Shown in pieces: positions 33,775 to 45,780 of a DNA stretch of 64,000 nt. The number at the start of each line of letters is the position of its first letter. Within the stretch, counting starts at the first letter, position 1. The stretch covers positions 2,527,378-2,591,377 of the forward strand of contig LR746264.1 of the NCBI GenBank assembly GCA_902729315.2, in the 5' to 3' direction. Source of the DNA: Spirodela intermedia. Lineage: Eukaryota; Streptophyta; Magnoliopsida; Alismatales; Araceae. The notes below the pieces were generated by a model that had not been told where the DNA came from, made no database searches, and saw only the letters and a program-made list of their open reading frames with translations. Position numbers and translations under genes: made by a program.

Positions 33775-36700
33775 TCCAAGAGACAGGAGTCTAAGTCCAC
33801 TAAAAGTAGCTCTCTCTTGCAGGCCTTGTGCCTACTAGTTGACCCATGCTGTCTGTCTCCTGTGAGCCCTGGGCCCATCAACTCTTATGTTCAATGAGAC
33901 AACCTAAAATCATTGAGGCCCATATAATCTTATATATGGGCCTCCTTTAACCTTATGGTTTTTTTTTTGGTGTCGAATGATCTGAGCTTGTGAATCTTGC
34001 AACTGATTGTTAAGGACTCAGCTATCACTGACTTTTCTATGAAACTCACTTGATCACATGACCTATAAACACAAAAATATTGATTATAGATATCAGCTCT
34101 CTCAAGTGATAAGTCATACTTATCAAAAGTTTATCCACATGAAAGATAGATCGATTACAAGGTTTTGAACTTTGATAGAGAAGTCAGATTTGATTGAACT
34201 TGAACTCTTGATCCTCCCTCAACTTGATGCATCTTGAAAGTTTAAGGCTCCTTAGTAAACACTTGTAACAATGTGATAATCTGTTGATTAGAATCTTGAT
34301 CTAGACGTCATGTCTTCATGGCAGTAATCTTGATCTTTGAATTTCATCAAAGCTGTTTCTCAATGAATGACACAAGAATGTTAGCAAAGGAGTTGTTCAA
34401 GAGAACAAATAGGCAAAAGTGCTGTCCACAAATGAGAATGACTTCAAAATTTTATATGCACAATATTTTTTACAAAACTTCCCTCTTGTTTCATCTCCTC
34501 AATGTGTTTTCAACAATCTTTTGAAGCTTTGAACTGGAATTCCAATACAATACATTCTCTCAATGATGCAGACGTATCCTTCAAGTTTGAACCAAAATCA
34601 AAACAAAGACAATCCCATGGTATTGGGTTTGGGTGGTCCTAGATGAAATATGTCAATCTTAAGTATGGTATGTGAATATACATAAATAAACTAATAAATT
34701 CTTCTTAAAATAATTTTAGATCGTCAAAAACTTTGCATGAGCATAATATATCAATTATGAAGTTTTTCTAACACTTTTAACTGTTTACTTTGTAATTTAT
34801 TAGGACTCTAAACCTCAAATTCAAAAATGTCTAACAAGATGATTTATTTGCAACACTATAAATGAGATAAATAAATATTTTAGGTTCCCATAATCATTAG
34901 TTTTCATATGTTTCTGAATTAATAATGATAATATATTCATGATCATCATGAAGATAATTTAGGGCTATCAATAGTCACAAAGCTAGTTCTACATAGTTCA
35001 ACCAATAATACCACTAATTAGCATGAGAGAATTACAAGGATACAAAATTTAAAATGAACTAAATCTACCACATAATTATTTTTATCCAATAACTACCTCA
35101 ATGTGGTTTCAACAAGAGTTCTTCAGATGACCAGTTGGCTTGAACCCTTAGCTGCTATGCTAGCTTTAGATTTTGTGGTTTGTTTCTTTTAATGTGTTCA
35201 GTAGTGAAGAATTCTTCTCCTTGAAGGCTTTCAACGTGAATAACATATGTTTAAAAGTGGGGTAAAGTCCCACATATATTATTAAATGTTTGTGGTTTGA
35301 AAGTATTACTTTTGATGGGAAATTGATTGATTATATTTGATATTTTTGTCACTAAAGGAATGATAATGAATATTCATATGAAGATTCAATGTGTCTACTT
35401 CATATCTATATTTTTTGTGAGGTAATCCATATCTAATTTGATTTCTAAACTATTAATTTATTCAAGATGTATTCATAGATGCATCTTGATACTGACAAGT
35501 TCTTAGTGGATGTTTGAATCGATAACTTCAGTCATATATGTTAAAGCTTAATAGCCTTATTTGTTGGTTTTAAACTTAGAAAATATTAGGGCCTGAAACA
35601 TAGATAATTTATAACTATTTTTCAAATTTTAATGTTGAATGGAAAGGACATGAGAATTTTTTTATAAAATTCAACCTTCTCTAATAGCTAATTAGTCATA
35701 AATGATCATCTTCAAGTGTTCTACATCTTGAATTTATTTTGAAAATTTTTCATAGATAATTATGTGAAAATTTTGAGTGGTCAGTAAAGCTTAATTCAAT
35801 AGTAAGAATGCATGTTGGAGAGTGAATGTTGATTTATAGATGACCTTGACCTCTTTAAGTTAGAGTATCTTCAAAAATCACTTCTAGATTTGAAAAGGGA
35901 GATAGAAATAAAGGAGAATTGAATTGTCTTTTCACTGAATTTAGATGTGATTTCAGTCTTTATCAAATTCTAAAAAATACCAATATGGATATCTTCCTTG
36001 AGCCATAAACTTGTGATTGAGTTTCATCTTAAACATTTAAGGAATTTGATTCTAATTGTCTTTGGCCAACCTAGAGTTGTGAATTTTTAGTTAAAATTCT
36101 AGATGAGATGAACTCAATACTTTGTGGTTGTCATTAGGTACTATTTAGTAGAACAACCTAAGAATGAGGTGTTCTCTAGTAGTGGGCGGACCAAAAATGA
36201 TAGATATAGGTAAAGGTCTAGATTAAAGTAAAATCTATGTTGTCCAGATTTAGATCTATGAGGTTCAAAAAAAATATAATATAAAGAAGAAATAAAGAAA
36301 AATGGAGAAATTGACTTGAAGTCAAAAGTTAGATATAAGAAATTCTACCCCACTTCTTGGTCTAAGTGCAGTCTTAGATTCAAAAAGTTATTTATTCAAC
36401 CGTAGAACATATATGTACTCTAAAGGATACATCATTTATTCCAATTATTGAAATTATTAACTTCTATGAGTACAAAAAATAAGTGAGGAGAGTTATTCAA
36501 AATTCTCTATAAATATAGCTCTTCTCAAATGACTATTACTCACTAAAAATCACCTTTGATTGCTCTACCGTCTCAAATATAGTTATCATATTTTGCAAAA
36601 AACAATTATACGAATTTAGTAGAATTTTAAGGTTACTTTATGATAAGAGTACAATAAGTTGATGAGTAAATCTTGATATAAAATTAATTATCTTCAAGCT

Positions 36701-39207
36701 GATTTCAGCAACAACATGTTCAGCATTCATCTATCTTTTAGACATAAAAGGGAGAAGAAAATCAAGTATAATTAAATTGTATCTCTATCAAATTTTATTC
36801 CTGATTCATTTCTTCATCAATCTTTGAAAATGACATTAAATTCTTTCGTTGTTTCTTTTGACAAAATTCATAATGCCCATAAGATCTAGATCTATATGAT
36901 CACAAAGAATTTAGGATTGAAAAGGAAGATCAAGAAAGATTATAATAGTTGACTTGTGGTAAAAAACTAAGATCAGAACAATTCAATCCCCCTCTTCTTG
37001 AGCTTATTGCGGCCTTAAATCCAAGTAATATAACTTCCACAATTATATTGACTGTTTTGACTTTTTAAGTAGTATTTGAAATAAATTAACTAGCTACTCT
37101 TGAAAGAATAAAGTCCTACAGGAAAAAGAGGAGGAGAAATTAAGGACCTAACTAGAATGATCTAGGGGGCTCATAATGCCCAAAACTTCTTTTTATGGGA
37201 TTATTTTTTTTCCTTTTATGTCTAGCTTTTATACTTTCAGATTTTATTATTAGATGAAATTATTTGGGGGATCTCGTGAATTTTTTTGACTAATTCAGAA
37301 AATGTGCACTAAAGAATAGTAGTAGATTCATTATTTTTAAGTATTTTTCTCTTTAAAGGTTCAAGGGTTGTATTGTAAATCCAAGGGGGACTCCCGTTTT
37401 ATCATTGAAGATTTAATAGTCACCCTTTTATGTCATAGAGTGTTCAAGGTTTCACAATTCTTTCCTTATAGATCTATGACTTGAAGACTAAATCTTTTAG
37501 CATCTCTCTGAATATCAACTTGAAAAAGTATAGCTGAATTTGATCCCCCCTTATTGTGTCCCACTAGATTATCACAACAGTACAAAAGGGAAGGCTACTT
37601 GAAAAGAAAAGAAAATGTAAGAAAAGAGGAGAAGGTTTGGGATCTAGAGTAAGTGGAAAAAAACTTGATTCTCTATCTCATGGTTGGTTCAACTTGACAA
37701 ATATAATATTTTTTTCTCCTTCATGTCTTACTCTAGGAAGGGTTTTCTAAATAACACTTTAGAACCCTCATAAGTCTCACCACTATAGTCTGGTGATATA
37801 TTCTCATTCGCATTGCTGGGAAATATATAGCAACTCATTCTTTCCCAAGTATAAATGTCTTACCTCTCATAGAATGTATAACCTAATAAACCAGTTTACC
37901 TTCTTTCCCTGCAACCATCTCCCTCTCTTCCTCTCTCATTTATTTTGTTCACTTGCCTTTAAGGCAATATATGGAGACAAAGGCATAAAGATGATTGAAC
38001 CATCTGTCTGGTAGAGGTCCCCTAGGGTCTTATTTGACCGAAGGCATTAGCGACACAAAGAAATACATGACCATCAAATTCGGAGCAGAATTTGACCCGA
38101 AAGGGCTACTATAAAATGCAAAAAATTTCTTTCTTCCAAGATACACTTGTACTGATAGAAAGGTTGTCCATGTTTACAATTATATGATGGATTAATAGAA
38201 TATCCCACATATATGTTTATTCATATATTGATGGAGAAGCCGCTCTTGTAGAAACTTTCTCCGATAGATGGAGACTAAGTTTTGAGAAGTTATTATATTA
38301 GTAGCAATAAATCACTCTATCAACACCATTTTTATGATCGGACTGATGTTTGTCGTGGTTCGTCATAGAAGGTGGCCTGTAGTGGGAGTATGTTAATCTA
38401 ATTGTCTGGAATTTTCATAAAATGTGCAACCCATAGAGTAAAGTAACTAGCTGCATAGGCGGTAGTGCTAACAACATTAGATCACCATTGAGCAAGAAAT
38501 GAGATATCAGAATGTTCTCATACTATTCATATTCATGATATGTGCTTATTAGTTGTAGTCCATGAATTAATGTCAACGAAATTATTGCATTTCATCTAAA
38601 CTAATGAATATTTCTTCAAATGAAAAAAATTGTTGAGAGGAGAGTAGTCTCTGAGCTCGTGTTCATCTTTCTAACAAATATTTTCATTTTATGTGGAGTA
38701 TATTAGAACATATTTGAAACAAATCGAATGGTGATTCAAGTATAGTAACAAATTATTACGAGCAATGACAACTTATATGTTAAGAGGAAACTTACTTTTT
38801 ACTGGCTGACCATGTTTATTGTATTGTTGGTAGAGAAGAGTGATGCAGAGGATTGACATTAAAAAGGAAAAGCAGATCGCGCTCACTATCCTCCCCTTCA
38901 CTACAAGCGGAAGTGGTATGAAAAGGTCATTATCTTAACCTTCATAATGTAGTTTTCTTATTCATTCATAGATGAAGATGTGCTGTAAAAATGTTACTGA
39001 GATAAAGGTAACTAAACTATAGAAACCAAAATAATGTAGGTACTCTTGTCGATGGAAAAGATCTTATTATTGTAGCTAGTAGTTCACAACCCTTTCTATC
39101 AGCACAGTATTATTGGTGGGAAAGATCTTGCTATCAATTTTCCCATGATGAACATAAAACTGTTTAACTAGAAGAAGACAAGATAGGGAGAGGGAGGCAT
39201 ATCTACA

Positions 39208-39210
<3 letters not shown>
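33775..39210. other. AT-rich intergenic DNA, no gene seen
   Basis: Short ORFs only (for example 34318-34524 and 37793-38014), without domains. Two diverged direct repeats lie at about 36234-36390 and 36876-37030. No tRNA, rRNA or protein-coding element was recognised. Confidence 0.6.
36234..37030 (+). repeat. pair of direct repeats, about 150 bp each, 640 bp apart
   Basis: The segments at 36234-36390 and 36876-37030 share GATCTAGATCTATATGA or TTTAGATCTATGAGG, then an AAGAAA-rich part, then GTTGACTTG/ATTGACTTG, then ATTCTACCCCACTTCTTGG versus ATTCAATCCCCCTCTTCTTGAG, then a shared GCRGYCTTARAT word. The ends resemble the terminal parts of decayed LTR elements. Confidence 0.5.

Positions 39211-39213
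<3 letters not shown>

Positions 39214-39293
<80 letters not shown>
39214..39293 (+). repeat. perfect (GA)40 microsatellite
   Basis: Eighty bases of uninterrupted GA in AT-rich DNA. Confidence 0.97.
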
Positions 39294-39297
<4 letters not shown>

Positions 39298-42200
39298 AAG
39301 TGAAAATTAAGGTTAGTTCTATGAGAATTTGGTATGTTAAGTCATATTGTTTATCCTCTCATGTGATTCATACAATAATGAAATAAATACTAATTCTTCT
39401 CCAATGTATAAATATTTTTATCTTATTTAAATATGAATAACCAAGTGTGATTGACTTACTAGTACTATATGGACTTCCTTCCAAAGATGGTGAGGTTACA
39501 AAGAGCAACCCTCAATTCAACATCACCGAAGAATAATGTTCTTAAGAAAGGGTTATCTTTTCATAACTGGGGAAAGGATATAAGCCTATTTAAATTCCCA
39601 ATTTCAGAAGGAATACAGTAGTTCCACCAGTTTTTGTTGAAAATTTTGAACATTCCTCTTTGATTACATCCATCATACGTTGAGCTTTGGTATGTCCATT
39701 TTTAAGTGTTTTCATGAAGGAAATAAAGATTGTCTAAGCCAAAATTGGTCAAAAATGAAAGTGATATAATAACTATTAATACCCAAAGCTCAAATAGATG
39801 CAGAAAATATGCTTGTTATGCTTAAACTTTAATTAAAAAAGTTGACTAAAGATTTCTCTTCTAATGACCATTCAGAGCAAGAAGAAGATATTCAATTAAC
39901 AAAGAGATACACTAAAAGGATATTCTGAGCTATTTAGAAATAAATTTTGAGATTCATAGAAGCACCACAAAAATGAATTTGATGCTTAGTGTTAAAACTC
40001 AATAAGTTGTCTTCTAATGTTTTTTAGTTGATGACAATGTGTAACTTGTTCTAAGATTAGGAGTAAGTACTTTTAGCCAAGATGATATAATTAACCACTC
40101 ATAATCCTTGATTATAAATGACTAGTGACAACACATCATCCACTCATAAGCTATTCTCTAAGTGGCCACCTAGAGAATAGAGATTATCCTATACTAACAT
40201 GAAATAGTAGAATCTGAAAAGAATGGCCAGAGCTATCTTCATCTATGGTTTAGTCTTTCCCCAAAGCACACCTAGCTGAACATGAAAATCCATGTTAGAG
40301 GACACATACACATTATGACAATTGAGCCACTCTGAAGGAAAAGAAAATTTCCTAAGCTGTTAAAATGTAATATTTGGGTGTTAAAAGAAAATTATAAATA
40401 ATCTTTAGCCTTTTATATGACATATTGTGGAATTGAGATATACCCCATTTATCCATTATGTCAACAATAGTAGGACATGTAAAGAATGTAGGGGAAGTAG
40501 ATTGGTTTTTTCAGTGGGAGAATATATAATTTGACAATCCAATGCCTAAATATTATACAAAAAAATAAAGTTAATACTAAGTTATTATGACATTAGGATT
40601 TTAAGTCTAATAATATAATTAGAAGGAAAACTGCATTCATTTTCATAACTGCTCTATAGATCTTTATTTTTTTTTGGCTCCAAATAACTATTGGTCTAAT
40701 TCCATAAACAAGCTTCATTTTTTTTAGAGTTACAGTTCCTATTGTATTGAACACCTATAAATAGAATACTATTATTTATTATCTTGTAACTATATGCAGT
40801 GATTCACTTGATAAATCATAAGATTCAATAAAAAATATATTATATATTATGAACCACATTTTTTCTGCAGCAAGTTTTGATGTAGTGAGATGGAAATGGA
40901 ACTATATGTGACTTTGACTTACTATGGGGGGTAAAATTACAATTGGAGAACTATCCAACAATCTCATAGCTTGGAAAGTAAGGCATTCTCTTTTGAGTAT
41001 CTTTACAATTCATCTCAACTTTTTTTTAAAATTAGTTTATTTTTCTCTCTCATGAAGCGCACCAACTACATGTTTGTAAATTGAAACTATTGGATCACAT
41101 CATTATTTTATAGTACTCTAATTTAAAAATTTGATATGAAAAATCAATGAAAAGAGATTATGTTTTGACATAATATGAATCTTAGAGAGATCTTTGGCAT
41201 AGGACTTTAGGTAACCTTATCTCTCCCACATCACTTATATTCTTTATCCTCTCCTTAAATGTTCCATATGTCCTCTCCCTCAACTTTTTTTCTTAGCACC
41301 AGTATGTGCCATTAATCATGCTACCATGCCTTGTTGTATTGTCTATGTGTTTGCACAACCACTACTTCATATAACATCAAACACCAAGAAGTTTGGCTCC
41401 CTCACTATCATAATAGTGATTGCTCTTCTATGCTAGTCTATATTTGCTCACATCTGCCTGAACCTATCACTATAATGTTTACTTATTTCTTTGCTAGCAT
41501 TTGTTCACCAGCACCCATAAATCTGTCATCATAATACCCTTCATTTATTAACCAATTCTAGTAAGCCTGCCACCAATAATGCCTATTGGACCCAATAGGC
41601 TTTTAGATGTTCACATCACCCAATATTTCTAAGTTTTCCTCTTCATCTATCTATCCATGTTTGTGTCCTTATATGCAAACTCATGCCTATTTCTCAAGAC
41701 ACCCATGCCCATTTTTTGCACCAACACATTCATCTATGCCCTCACTATCAACTTTTGTTGGGTTTTTTTTAGAGCTCCTTGTGCCCAACTTGCTTACACA
41801 TGAACCAATTTATGCCAACTTATGCATATTCACAATCACCCTTGCTTCTTCATACAATGGCACCTTATTATGTTCAAATACCATGCCCATGTGCATTACT
41901 TTACTTTCTATGAGAGTTTGTAATTTTAATAAGAACTTGTATTTGATGCTCTTATAGTTATATCTACATCACATGGTTATTTGCTATAAAAATAAAGTTG
42001 CTGTTTGTTTCCTACTTTGAATGTATTTGGTTGATCTCTATAATGGATTCAAGTTTGTTTAGTTAAAAATATACATATTTTAATCATAGTGTATGCAATT
42101 TCTATGATATAGATCTATACTTGTCTATGTTATTTATTATAGGGAGACACATGATTATTGATGGGTTAAGTTAAATACACATATAATAATAATAATAATA

Positions 42201-44027
42201 ATAATAATATATTAGTATAAGTGATGAATGAGATTATAGAAGATGCCTTTGGTTATATTAAAAATTTCATTGAGCACATAAGATCATAATGTAAAATTAT
42301 AAATATATTATATATGTTGCTCAAGTGGGAGATTGTTAGATTTGAGTTCAATATGAGCATATATATATGTATATATGAATTTATATTGTGGAACTATCAT
42401 TAAGGTTAATCTCAATAAATGTAATATATTTAGAATTAAGTATTTTTCAAATATGTGATTAAAATATGTCATATAAAATATGGGGTAATGTAATTGTGTA
42501 GAGACCAAGCCATAGTTTTAATGTTAAGATGAAAAATGTTGGGAATAGACACCAAGTGGTAATAACCACATGTTGTCTATTTTAGCGACTATGGTCCTAG
42601 GGTCCATACAAAGGTAAGACTCATTTTTTTGAGCATTTCATCACTCCTTAAGAGGAGGTTATGGGGAGATGACTTACTTGTGTCAATCCAAGAGGCCACA
42701 AACCACATTTGAATTGTACATGACTTAAATATGTCTTTTAATTACTTTTGTTTTGTTATCACTCTTCACAACTCAACACTAGGTTCCTATTGTGAACATG
42801 GAGTAGATTATGAATCTTCATCATAACACCTTTTGCATTGTAATTTATGTGTAGTTCATCTAAAATTATGACCCATATTTTATATTTGATGAAACTTTAC
42901 ATGAGTTTTCACAAAGTTCAACAATTCACATAAATATGTAGCCCAATAACAATTATGATTTATGAGAGTAAGCTCAAATTACTGAGATTCTTACATTATA
43001 TTAGATGGATCATGACAAACCAGACAAGAAAGCAAAGATGCTATTGAAATCTATCTAAGATTGACAAAATATACAGATTTTTCAGGATAGAATATGTCTC
43101 GATCAATCTTTTCATTGATTTTAACATCACCATGACCAATGTTGCTACTTGGATACTTCATTACTCTCTCTCCCTCCCTCCATATGTGGCATTTTCCCCT
43201 TCCATTATTCTCTCCCCTTAATCTCCTCTTCATGTGGTCTTATTTTCAAGCCCTCACTCCCACCAATATTAGTCTTCAATTCTTCCTAATTGATATCATG
43301 CCCTTTAATAGAAACTTTCTTTTCATCTTTCTCTTTTTCTCTAGGTTCATACTCACTTCTCTCCTTCACTCGTTGTTCTACCAAAAGCAAAAATAGATTT
43401 TGAATTGCATTAAGGATCTTATGAAAGCACAAAATATGAAATAATCTAATTAAGTTTACACATTTTTACAATTATGACAAGGCCTACTATTCCAATAAAC
43501 TACTTTTAATATAGATAGATGAGGGGGTTTCTTATTAGGAAACAACAACAATTAATCAAATGTCACCATAAACATCCTCTTTGAAAGTGAGGAAGAGGAT
43601 ATCGTCATTTCTAACATAATTCCTTGGGCAAAGGATTCAATATGTTTGCATGTTGTCCTCCTTTTTCAACAGCTCAAACAAGGATTCAAGACTAATATAG
43701 AAGCCATATGGTGGAAGAGAGAGAGAGAGTAGAGAGAGAGGGTTAAATATCCACATAAGGTCAAAGTTCTGGTCAACTTTGTGTGTATGGTAGTTCTCTT
43801 GGTTAGTACATCCTTCTTTTTGAAGGCTGAGCAATTGTGAGCCCAAGTGGCCCAAATGAGTTAGGTGCATTCCCTAGTGCGTCTTTAGATAGAGCCACTT
43901 CTTCTAAGTTCCAACTTCTACTATAAAGTGGACCCCATTGCATGATGGTTAGTGTGACATTGATCACATCCACCATAACTTTGGCCAATGAGTGCACTTG
44001 TGCACGTGTAGTACACTAAAAAGTCTT

Positions 44028-44029
<2 letters not shown>
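39294..44029. other. AT-rich intergenic DNA, no gene seen
   Basis: A weak ORF (41607-41957, 116 aa) has no domain and lies in AT-rich DNA. A 9-bp-arm hairpin (GCCTATTGG-AC-CCAATAGGC) lies at 41581-41600, and an ATA/TAA trinucleotide run at about 42184-42209. The segment 43640-44010 is one copy of a local repeat (listed separately). Confidence 0.6.
43640..44029 (+). repeat. local repeat, copy A
   Basis: Shares with 45270-45780 a landmark series: GGTCAAAG followed by GGTCA, CAAGTGGCCCAAATG, GTGCRTYCCCTAGTGCG/GTGCTTCCTCGAGTGTG, TGGACCCCATTGCA, GATGGYT, GTGTGACAT, ACATC, AACTTTGG and GCACTTGTG. A short GA run precedes the shared block and a long CT run follows it. Confidence 0.7.

Positions 44030-44030
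<1 letters not shown>

Positions 44031-44091
<61 letters not shown>
44031..44091 (+). repeat. (CT)n microsatellite, about 61 bp
   Basis: Uninterrupted CT, followed by CACTCACTCACTCTCACTC. It lies right after repeat copy A. Confidence 0.95.
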
Positions 44092-44095
<4 letters not shown>

Positions 44096-44109
44096 ACTCA
44101 CTCTCACTC

Positions 44110-45269
44110 TATTGCTCGTACATACACATTCATTGTTGACATCATTCTTAGGAATGTAAATGGTGTAGATAGCCTTTTCACCATGTTGTGAGAGAAAGAT
44201 TTTCTATGTGCCTGATTGCTTGCTCCAAGAACAAGATGATCAAGGAGTAAGATGCCCCTCCTTTTTTATCATTTTTTTTCTTCATAATTTTGTCATCTAA
44301 TGCCATGGTGGTGTTTTTTGGTCAAAATTACGAGCTCATGTTTCTTATTCCAAGAAAAATAAATAAGTTAGTACATTTAGAAATAATCATTGTATTTACT
44401 TTCTCCTAGTTGTCTCTTTCTCAATAATATGCAACACTCTCATGTTAGGTTGCCCACCAAATGAAGGAAGTTTTATTGTCAGATTTTGGTAGGGCTTTGG
44501 AATGCATAATCTGTTGTGGTCAGCCCTATCAAATTGGTGAAGTTTGATGGGCTTTCTCTCATAAAAACCTTTTACTTTTCTCAAAGATTTATGTCGACAA
44601 CAACACATGGGCCATAGAGTAAGAAGATGTTGTCCAAATCAAAGAATGGTGAAATAAACAACACTAGTAAAGTGTCAAATATATTGTGAAATTTAATGTT
44701 CCATAATTAGAAATAATGAAGTAAACTTGGACTGAAGAGGAAGGTGGCTTTAAGTCAAAAGATACTAATTTTCTTAGAATTAATAAGCATGATGTGACAA
44801 TGGAGACCTTTCTCTCAAAAACTATTTCATTCCTTGGTGGTCATGATGAGAATAAATACAAACAACTTCAGCTAAGGAAGCACCCAAAATGACTATGGTG
44901 GTTACATGTTAACCACTTTGAGATGACACCACTCATCAATCAAAAGTGTCTATGAAGTTTCTTTACTGAAAAATTTACTATTTCATGGATTTGCTAATGC
45001 CTAGTCTAGAAATAGCCTCCTAAATGCTTTTGTGGCCCTAGTTTGAAAGCCACTAATGTGCATGTGCTTGTTCTTGAACCATTAACATTAGTGAAATCCA
45101 CAATGAAGGGTCTCCAACTTCACCTTAAGTGAATGTGATCTAAGAAGGGTTCAACCTTGGATAATGATGCATACCTTTTGAGTTATATAATAGAAAGAAA
45201 AATCATATAAGTTAATAACAAATCTCTTGTAAACACGAAATGTTACTATGCAGAAGATGTTTCAATGCT
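44110..45269. other. intergenic DNA between repeat copies, no gene seen
   Basis: No domain-bearing frame, RNA gene or further repeat was recognised. Confidence 0.55.
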
Positions 45270-45367
45270 TCATTCACTACTGGTGCACCCATTGAAACTC
45301 TATGAGCACTTATATATTCCTCCTTTTGGCCTCTACTTTTTGCACTGTAAAGGGGGAGATCTAATTC

Positions 45368-45444
<77 letters not shown>

Positions 45445-45780
45445 GAAGAGAGAGAGGTCTTAGGATGAGGTCAAAGGTCAGGTTGGCTGCATGCATGATT
45501 GTTCTCCTATTGGCTACTGCCTTGACCAAGGAGGCCAATGCAACTGTAGAAGAAGTAGCAACCATGTAGATCAAGTGGCCCAAATGGTTATGGTGCTTCC
45601 TCGAGTGTGTTTTTGGAGAGAGTTGCTTTTTCCATGACTACAACTTCTGCTTTGATGTGGACCCCATTGCAAGATGGCTTATTTGTATTTTAGTGGCTCT
45701 TGACTGGTGTGACATCAACCACATCTTCTAGAACTTTGGTAAATACATGCACTTGTGTGAAACTCCCAAGGTGATATGCA
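45270..45780 (+). repeat. local repeat, copy B
   Basis: Partner of 43640-44029 in the same orientation. The core from CAAGTGGCCCAAATG to ACTTGTGTG is about 190 bp. Here the long GA array lies before the core, whereas copy A has its long CT array after it. Confidence 0.7.
45371..45439 (+). repeat. (GA)n microsatellite, about 69 bp
   Basis: Uninterrupted AG/GA, then AAGAGGAAGAGAGAGAGG. It lies inside local repeat copy B. Confidence 0.95.

Noticed and set aside
41607-41957. 116-aa ORF in AT-rich DNA
   Set aside because: No domain, no flanking gene signals, and length is possible by chance in this composition.
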